A stretch of DNA of 11,123 bases from an uncultured Oscillospiraceae bacterium. Its GTDB lineage: Bacteria > Bacillota > Clostridia > Oscillospirales > Ruminococcaceae. Where the stretch lies: NCBI GenBank assembly GCA_934232845.1, contig CAKQGD010000055.1:1-11123 (forward strand), written 5' to 3'. How positions within the stretch are numbered: the stretch's first letter is position 1; every line of letters starts with the position of its first letter. A program made the translations under genes and the position numbers. The notes below the pieces were generated by a model. It worked only from the letters and a program-made list of their open reading frames with translations, searched no databases and was not told where the DNA came from. Of the stretch, positions 7,264 to 11,123 are shown one piece after another.

Positions 7264-7303
7264 CGGCGGCGTTTTCCACAGAAAGGAAAGCGCCGCCGCT
7301 TTT
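7264..7303 (+). terminator. intercistronic hairpin, likely attenuator, between pstS and pstC
   Basis: The 14-base arms 7264-7277 (CGGCGGCGTTTTCC) and 7285-7298 (GGAAAGCGCCGCCG) pair with one wobble around a seven-base loop. A short CTTTT tract follows. The T-run is weak, so it should act as a partial terminator or as a 3'-end stabiliser of pstS mRNA rather than a full stop. The promoter lies before pstS, and no promoter for pstC was recognised in the remaining 85 bases. Confidence 0.65.
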
Positions 7304-7357
7304 CTGAAAGCCGCCGTATCCGTATGGCTGAAAACTCTGGAGAGATCCGGCTTTCAG
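7304..7357 (+). repeat. second inverted repeat upstream of pstC
   Basis: Perfect 10-base arms CTGAAAGCCG (7304-7313) and CGGCTTTCAG (7348-7357) enclose 34 bases. The loop holds a smaller hairpin, GCCGTA-TCCG-TATGGC (7313-7328, one G-T pair). The distal arm is followed by TTGTTTT, and the pstC ribosome binding site begins 16 bases later. It may be a second attenuator or an RNA processing element; it could also be unconnected to regulation. Confidence 0.5.
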
Positions 7358-7388
7358 TTGTTTTACCGTAAAGAAAGGAGCTGTCCTT

Positions 7389-8264
7389 TTGACAAAGCAA
7401 TCTGCAAAGCATCCGCTGGAAACGGCTGTGCATGCGGCTTTTCTGGTGCTTGGGCTTGCCGCCGTCGGTTTTGTTCTGCTCATCACCTTATATCTGATCG
7501 CGGCGGGACTGCCGGCAATCCGTACAATCGGCCTTCGTGAATTCCTTTTTGGAGAAAGATGGGCGTCTACCGCCTCCGAACCGGCGTTCGGCATTCTGCC
7601 TTTTTTGCTGACCAGCGTGTATGGCACGATGGGAGCCGTCTTAATCGGTGTGCCGATCGGATTTCTAACTGCGGTGTGTCTCTCTAAAGCCGCCTCGCCT
7701 CGCCTGCGGTCTGTAATTGAACCTGCGATTGGACTTTTGGCTGGAATTCCGTCGATGGTGTACGGCCTTGTGGGAATGCTGGTGCTGGTGCCCGCGATTC
7801 GAATGTGGTTTCATGTTCCGGACGGTGCGAGCCTGCTCGCGGCAATTTTGGTGCTTTCGGTGATGATTCTGCCGTCGGTTGTCAAAATGACCATGACGGC
7901 GCTTGAGGCGGTTCCTCCCGAATATGAGGACGCATCCCTTGCGCTGGGAGCCACCTCTGTGGAAACATGGTTTCGAGTCACTGTTCCGGCTGCGCGCAGC
8001 GGAATCGCCGCAGCGGTTGTGCTGGGCGTCGGCCGTGCGATCGGCGAGGCTATGGCCGTGATGATGGTCGCGGGCAATGCCGCCAACATGCCTTCCCTGT
8101 TTGAGAGTGTGCGTTTTTTGACGACTGCGGTCGCAAGTGAAATGTCTTATTCCTCCGGGCTGCAGAGACAGGCGCTTTTTTCCATCGCACTGGTGCTGTT
8201 TTTCTTCATCCTGCTGCTCAATGCGGTGCTGAATCTTCTTTTAAAAAAAGGGAGGGATTCGTGA
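7389..8264 (+). CDS. pstC: phosphate ABC transporter permease PstC
   Basis: This 291-aa integral membrane protein pairs with PstA to form the phosphate channel of the PstSCAB importer. Hydrophobic segments fall at about 14-40, 72-98, 108-136, 148-168, 203-228 and 262-286, giving the usual six helices. The cytoplasmic EAA coupling loop that docks onto PstB is visible as EYEDASLALGATSVETWFRV (179-198). AGIPSMVYGLVGM (118-130) and RAIGEAMAVMMVAG (216-229) are typical of the family. The start is TTG at 7389, with AAAGGAG (7374-7380) eight bases upstream; no ATG in frame gives the full first helix. It precedes pstA with one base between stop and start. Confidence 0.95.
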   Translation: MTKQSAKHPLETAVHAAFLVLGLAAVGFVLLITLYLIAAGLPAIRTIGLREFLFGERWASTASEPAFGILPFLLTSVYGTMGAVLIGVPIGFLTAVCLSKAASPRLRSVIEPAIGLLAGIPSMVYGLVGMLVLVPAIRMWFHVPDGASLLAAILVLSVMILPSVVKMTMTALEAVPPEYEDASLALGATSVETWFRVTVPAARSGIAAAVVLGVGRAIGEAMAVMMVAGNAANMPSLFESVRFLTTAVASEMSYSSGLQRQALFSIALVLFFFILLLNAVLNLLLKKGRDS

Positions 8265-8265
8265 T

Positions 8266-9129
8266 ATGGAAGGAAGAACAATTTTTTTTACGCGAAAAGT
8301 ATACTGTTTTTTTCTGCGTCTGCTGCTGTGGCTTGCCGCAGGCTTGGTATGTGCGCTTTGCGCCGCTTTGATCGGGTATGTGCTGTATTGCGGTCTGCCC
8401 AATATTACATGGGAGCTGCTCTCGACGAAGCCGAGCTATCTTTCCGGTACGATCGGCATTCTTCCGGATCTGCTCAACACGCTTTACATTGTCGCCGCGG
8501 CGCTGCTGCTGGTGCTCCCGTTTGGTGTGGGGGCTGCCATCTACCTGACCGAGTATGCGCAGAGCCGTCGTCTTGTCGGTATCATTGAGGCGGCGGCGGA
8601 AACCCTCTCAGGTATCCCGTCCATTCTGTACGGACTGGTCGGCATGCTGATTTTCTGCGAGGTTCTGGGGCTGAAAACGTCGCTTCTGGCGGGCGCACTG
8701 ACGCTGGTTATCATGAATCTTCCCACGGTGCTGCGCACAACGCAGGAGAGCCTGCGCGCTGTGGAGCCGGGGCTTCGGGAAAGCGCGCTTGCGCTTGGCG
8801 CCGGCAAATGGCGCATGATTCGCACGGTCGTGCTGCCTAACGCGATCGATGGTATTCTGACCGGCTGTATTCTTTCCGCGGGAAGAATTCTGGGAGAATC
8901 CGCGGCGCTTTTATTTACCGCGGGTTTCGCGCATTCGCTCAACGGCCCTAAGAAGGGCCTGAAAAGCGCGGGGGCGACTCTGACGGTTGCCTTATACATG
9001 TATGCGAAGGAGCAGGGAGAATTCGGTGTGGCGTTTGCGATTGCAGCGATTCTGATGCTTTTGACGCTGCTGCTCAACGCCGCCGCCTCTGCGGTCGGAC
9101 GCTTTTTCAAAAAAAGGAGAATGTCATGA
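8266..9129 (+). CDS. pstA: phosphate ABC transporter permease PstA
   Basis: This 287-aa integral membrane protein is the partner of PstC. After a short basic N-terminus there are hydrophobic segments at about 16-42, 70-95, 107-132, 136-153, 194-221 and 254-277. The EAA loop for PstB docking is seen as GLRESALALGAGKWRMIRTV (169-188), and LSGIPSILYGLVGM (114-127) and AGRILGESAALLFTAG (205-220) are typical PstA segments. The start ATG 8266 has GGGAGGG (8250-8256) nine bases upstream and follows the pstC stop by one base. The C-terminus is basic (FKKRRMS), as expected for a cytoplasmic end. The stop overlaps the pstB start by four bases. Confidence 0.95.
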   Translation: MEGRTIFFTRKVYCFFLRLLLWLAAGLVCALCAALIGYVLYCGLPNITWELLSTKPSYLSGTIGILPDLLNTLYIVAAALLLVLPFGVGAAIYLTEYAQSRRLVGIIEAAAETLSGIPSILYGLVGMLIFCEVLGLKTSLLAGALTLVIMNLPTVLRTTQESLRAVEPGLRESALALGAGKWRMIRTVVLPNAIDGILTGCILSAGRILGESAALLFTAGFAHSLNGPKKGLKSAGATLTVALYMYAKEQGEFGVAFAIAAILMLLTLLLNAAASAVGRFFKKRRMS

Positions 9130-9878
9130 GTTTGTTTTCCATACAAGATCTCTGTCTGTGGTACGGGCAGACCCAGGCGCTGCATCATATTAATCTCGAG
9201 GTGCCCGAAAAAAGTGTCACCGCTTTGATCGGGCCTTCCGGCTGCGGAAAATCCACTCTGCTCAAAACGCTTAACCGTATGAACGATCTTGTTCCCGGGG
9301 TGCGCATCGAGGGCCGTGTGTGTTACCGCGATGAAGATATTTTTTCGCCTTCGGTCGATGTCAACGAACTGCGCCGCGAAGTGGGCATGGTTTTTCAAAA
9401 GCCGACGCCGTTTCCGATGAGTATCTATGACAACGTGGCCTACGGCCCCCGCACACACGGCATCAGAAGCAAAGCGAAGCTTGACGAACTGGTGGAACGT
9501 TCTCTGATGGGCGCGGCAATCTGGGATGAGGTCAAGGACCGTTTGAAAAAATCAGCACTTGGCCTTTCGGGTGGACAGCAGCAGCGCCTCTGTATTGCCC
9601 GTGCGCTGGCGGTCGAGCCGCAGGCGCTGCTGATGGATGAGCCGACCAGCGCGCTGGATCCTATTTCTACCGCAAAGATCGAGGAACTGATTCGCTCTCT
9701 GAAAAACCGTTATACTATTGTGATCGTCACACACAATCTGCAGCAGGCAGTGCGTATTTCCGACCGGACGGCGTTTTTCCTTCTTGGAGAGCTGGTGGAG
9801 AGCGGCGATACGGGCCGAATGTTTGCACATCCGCAGGAGAAGCGCACAGAGGACTACATTACGGGGAGGTTTGGATGA
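9126..9878 (+). CDS. pstB: phosphate ABC transporter ATP-binding protein PstB
   Basis: This 250-aa ATPase powers phosphate import through PstCA. All nucleotide-binding motifs are intact: Walker A GPSGCGKST (36-44), Q-loop Q91 in GMVFQKPTPFPMSIYDN, and signature LSGGQQQRLCIARAL (147-161). Walker B is ALLMDE (167-172), followed by the D-loop SALDP and the switch His203 in VTHNLQQA. The FQKPTPFPMSIYDNVAYGPR stretch and the RMNDLVPG segment after Walker A are specific to PstB among ABC ATPases. Length is normal. The start has AAAAAGGAG (9111-9119) six bases upstream and overlaps the pstA stop (ATGA). The stop likewise overlaps phoU. Confidence 0.97.
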   Translation: MSLFSIQDLCLWYGQTQALHHINLEVPEKSVTALIGPSGCGKSTLLKTLNRMNDLVPGVRIEGRVCYRDEDIFSPSVDVNELRREVGMVFQKPTPFPMSIYDNVAYGPRTHGIRSKAKLDELVERSLMGAAIWDEVKDRLKKSALGLSGGQQQRLCIARALAVEPQALLMDEPTSALDPISTAKIEELIRSLKNRYTIVIVTHNLQQAVRISDRTAFFLLGELVESGDTGRMFAHPQEKRTEDYITGRFG

Positions 9879-10531
9879 TGAAAAGCCCCTTGGATCAGGA
9901 ACTTTCCATGCTCAGCCGCGAACTATTGGTAATGGGCACACTTTGCGAGGAGGCGCTGACGATGACGTCTCTTGCCCTGCACAGCGGTGATCGTGAGCAG
10001 AAAGCCCGCGTCAAAGCACTGGAGGAATCTATCGACCAAAAGGAGCGCACAATCGAAACGAGCTGCCTTCGCCTTTTGCTGCGGCAGCAGCCGGTGGCGC
10101 GCGACCTGCGTCAGATTTCCGCTACGCTGAAGATGATTACCGATCTGGAGCGCATCGGCGATCAGGCCGCGGATATCTCCGAGATCCTTCTGCAGCGGGA
10201 TACGCCGTTTTGTGAGACACACGACCTTGTTGCCGAGATGGCGGACGCAGCCACCCGCATGGTGACGGGAGGTGTCGAGGCATTTGTGCGTCAGGATACC
10301 GCACTTGCAGAGGCGGTTATTGCAGGCGACGACGAGCTGGATATGCTGTTCGAACAGATCAAAAAGCGCCTGACCCTGCGAATCGCGGCCGCTCCGAACG
10401 AGGGCGGAGAAGCAGTCGACCTTCTCATGATCGCCAAATATCTGGAACGGATTGGTGACCACGCGGTCAATGTCGCCGAATGGGCGATGTTTTCCGTTAC
10501 CGGCGTTCACGGCGGCGAAACCGAGCTGTGA
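9875..10531 (+). CDS. phoU: phosphate signalling regulator PhoU
   Basis: This 218-aa all-helical protein carries the two PhoU repeats. Each has the metal-binding E/DxxxxDxxxE-type helix, here DLERIGDQAADISE (90-103) and YLERIGDHAVNVAEW (189-203). PhoU restrains the Pst transporter and links it to the PhoR/PhoP two-component system, so that Pho genes stay off when phosphate is plentiful. That is known for the family; no PhoR or PhoP gene lies in this window. The start ATG 9875 overlaps the pstB stop and has GGGGAGG (9863-9869) five bases upstream; a second in-frame ATG follows at once. It is the last gene of the operon, 48 bases before a strong terminator. Confidence 0.96.
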   Translation: MMKSPLDQELSMLSRELLVMGTLCEEALTMTSLALHSGDREQKARVKALEESIDQKERTIETSCLRLLLRQQPVARDLRQISATLKMITDLERIGDQAADISEILLQRDTPFCETHDLVAEMADAATRMVTGGVEAFVRQDTALAEAVIAGDDELDMLFEQIKKRLTLRIAAAPNEGGEAVDLLMIAKYLERIGDHAVNVAEWAMFSVTGVHGGETEL

Positions 10532-10579
10532 ATCCTCTGCAAAATTGGGCAATCACTGCTTCTAATAAGATTAAAATGT

Positions 10580-10617
10580 AAAAAGAGACCGCACGAATTT
10601 CGATGCGGTCTCTTTTT
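10580..10617. terminator. bidirectional terminator between phoU and the DUF1540 gene
   Basis: A perfect 14-bp stem joins 10580-10593 (AAAAAGAGACCGCA) and 10604-10617 (TGCGGTCTCTTTTT) around a ten-base loop. On the plus strand the stem ends in TTTTT and stops the pst-phoU transcript. On the minus strand the A-tract becomes the U-tract and stops the convergent small gene, whose stop codon lies 15 bases away. Confidence 0.93.
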
Positions 10618-10631
10618 GTTTGCGTGGATGC

Positions 10632-10790
10632 TCAGCCAAGCTGGAAGGAATAGCAGTCCGTGCACTCAACCTTGGTGGGGTTGGTTTCGTGCGTGCCGAC
10701 GGAGATCTGGCTCAGGGTGCAGTAATTCTGCGACTTGCAGTGGTGCTTGCACTGGGTTACGGTGCAGCCGATGCACTTATTGGCGTCCAT
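10632..10790 (-). CDS. small cysteine-rich DUF1540 protein
   Basis: Reading the minus strand from ATG at 10790 gives a 52-aa protein that starts MDANKCIGCTVTQCKHHCKS and ends TDCYSFQLG. Seven cysteines fall at 6, 9, 14, 18, 24, 43 and 46, with His16, His17 and His34, which suggests a metal-binding mini-domain. The C-x-V-x-x-C, NYC, I-V-G and late C-x-x-C arrangement matches the DUF1540 family of short clostridial proteins, as I recall it. A near-perfect ribosome binding site, AAGGAGGTGA (complement of 10798-10807), lies seven bases before the start, which strongly supports translation. Its 3' end shares the bidirectional terminator with phoU. The function of DUF1540 is unknown; spore or redox links are speculation. 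No firm promoter was identified in the bases upstream (10808-10917). Confidence 0.88.
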   Translation of the reverse strand: MDANKCIGCTVTQCKHHCKSQNYCTLSQISVGTHETNPTKVECTDCYSFQLG

Positions 10791-10917
10791 TTGAAATTCA
10801 CCTCCTTACAGCGGTCTGACGTTAGTGTAGACATGACTGCCGCCGGTTAAACGCGGATCGGAAGATGTTTTTTCTGGTATCGTACCGTAACATAAGAGAA
10901 AGAATTTTTTATTTTAT

Positions 10918-10952
10918 AAAAAAAAGACGGCGGCCGGTGGCAGGCCGCCGTC
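10918..10952 (-). terminator. terminator downstream of the thiolase gene
   Basis: Perfect 10-bp arms GACGGCGGCC (10926-10935) and GGCCGCCGTC (10943-10952) enclose a seven-base loop. On the minus strand the stem is followed by eight Ts (complement of 10918-10925). It sits about 90 bases beyond the thiolase stop and before the DUF1540 gene, so it separates those two minus-strand units. A second, smaller inverted repeat lies between it and the thiolase, GCGCAGAA (10957-10964) with TTCTGCGC (10977-10984). Confidence 0.87.
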
Positions 10953-11039
10953 CCGTGCGCAGAACAGGTGCAGATTTCTGCGCGCAGAAAATGAAAAAAG
11001 AAGGGAGATCAATAAAAATTGAGGGAGTGGAAGAAAAAC

Positions 11040-11123
11040 TCAGATTTTTTCAAACGCCATGGCCATGCCGAGACCGCCCGCGATGCAGAGGGTAGCGACG
11101 CCGTAACGGACGTCTCTCTTCTG
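11040..11123 (-). CDS. C-terminus of acetyl-CoA C-acetyltransferase (thiolase, partial)
   Basis: Only the last 27 codons are in the window; the gene enters from the right edge and stops at the complement of 11040-11042. The sequence RYGVATLCIAGGLGMAMAFE carries the thiolase family signature 3, with the active-site cysteine in the LCIAGG loop. The rest of the gene lies outside, so family membership is strong but the exact enzyme is less so. In Clostridia this enzyme usually condenses two acetyl-CoA to acetoacetyl-CoA at the start of butyrate or related fermentation. The neighbour genes upstream of it would tell which pathway. Confidence 0.85.
   Translation of the reverse strand, partial: QKRDVRYGVATLCIAGGLGMAMAFEKI

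Noticed and set aside
8541..9458. 305-codon minus-strand frame across pstA and pstB
   Set aside because: It is antisense to the intact PstA EAA loop and PstB Walker A; no ribosome binding site or domain was seen.
10616..10850. Two plus-strand open frames of 67 and 76 codons after the phoU terminator
   Set aside because: They are antisense to the DUF1540 gene and begin at or just after the terminator stem, with no ribosome binding site.
10865..11095. 76-codon plus-strand frame near the right edge
   Set aside because: It runs through a minus-strand terminator and into the thiolase C-terminus on the other strand; no domain or binding site is seen.
1..11123. CRISPR arrays, tRNA or rRNA genes, insertion sequences, phage attachment sites
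   Set aside because: I looked for regularly spaced repeats, cloverleaf-like stretches and transposase or integrase motifs and found none.

Overview
The window looks like chromosome of a moderately GC-rich, low-oxygen Gram-positive Firmicute, most likely class Clostridia (an Oscillospiraceae/Ruminococcaceae-type organism). This is inferred from strong AAAGGAGG-type ribosome binding sites before almost every gene, TTG start use, a Cys lipoprotein PstS, an ECF sigma factor paired with a membrane beta-propeller protein, a DUF1540 mini-protein, and the end of an acetyl-CoA acetyltransferase. No marker gene fixes the species.

Region 1 (1-3242, plus strand) is the distal part of a surface-polysaccharide operon. 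It holds the tail of an upstream gene, two GT4-type glycosyltransferases, a 73-codon small reading frame, and a polyprenyl-phosphate sugar-1-phosphate transferase. The two glycosyltransferase starts overlap the preceding stop in ATGA, and the next two genes overlap their neighbours by 23 and 47 bases. The last gene would start the lipid-linked oligosaccharide that the glycosyltransferases extend. Bases 3243-3412 are an abrupt AT-rich gap ending this locus.

Region 2 (3413-6252, plus strand) is a two-gene unit: a 171-aa ECF sigma factor and a 745-aa single-pass membrane protein with an extracellular PF09826-type beta-propeller. A strong terminator closes the unit. The layout suggests a sensor/anti-sigma pair, which is the least characterised system in the window.

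Region 3 (6253-10617, plus strand) is a complete phosphate uptake operon, pstS-pstC-pstA-pstB-phoU. Three hexamers resembling TTTACA/TTAACA, with near 11-base spacing, sit just upstream of an extended -10 and look like a PhoP (Pho) box. Hairpins between pstS and pstC probably keep the binding protein in excess over the membrane complex. A perfect 14-bp stem terminator, usable from both sides, ends the operon.

Region 4 (10580-11123, minus strand) holds a 52-aa cysteine-rich DUF1540 protein convergent with phoU. Further right come a terminator and the last 27 codons of a thiolase that enters from the right edge.
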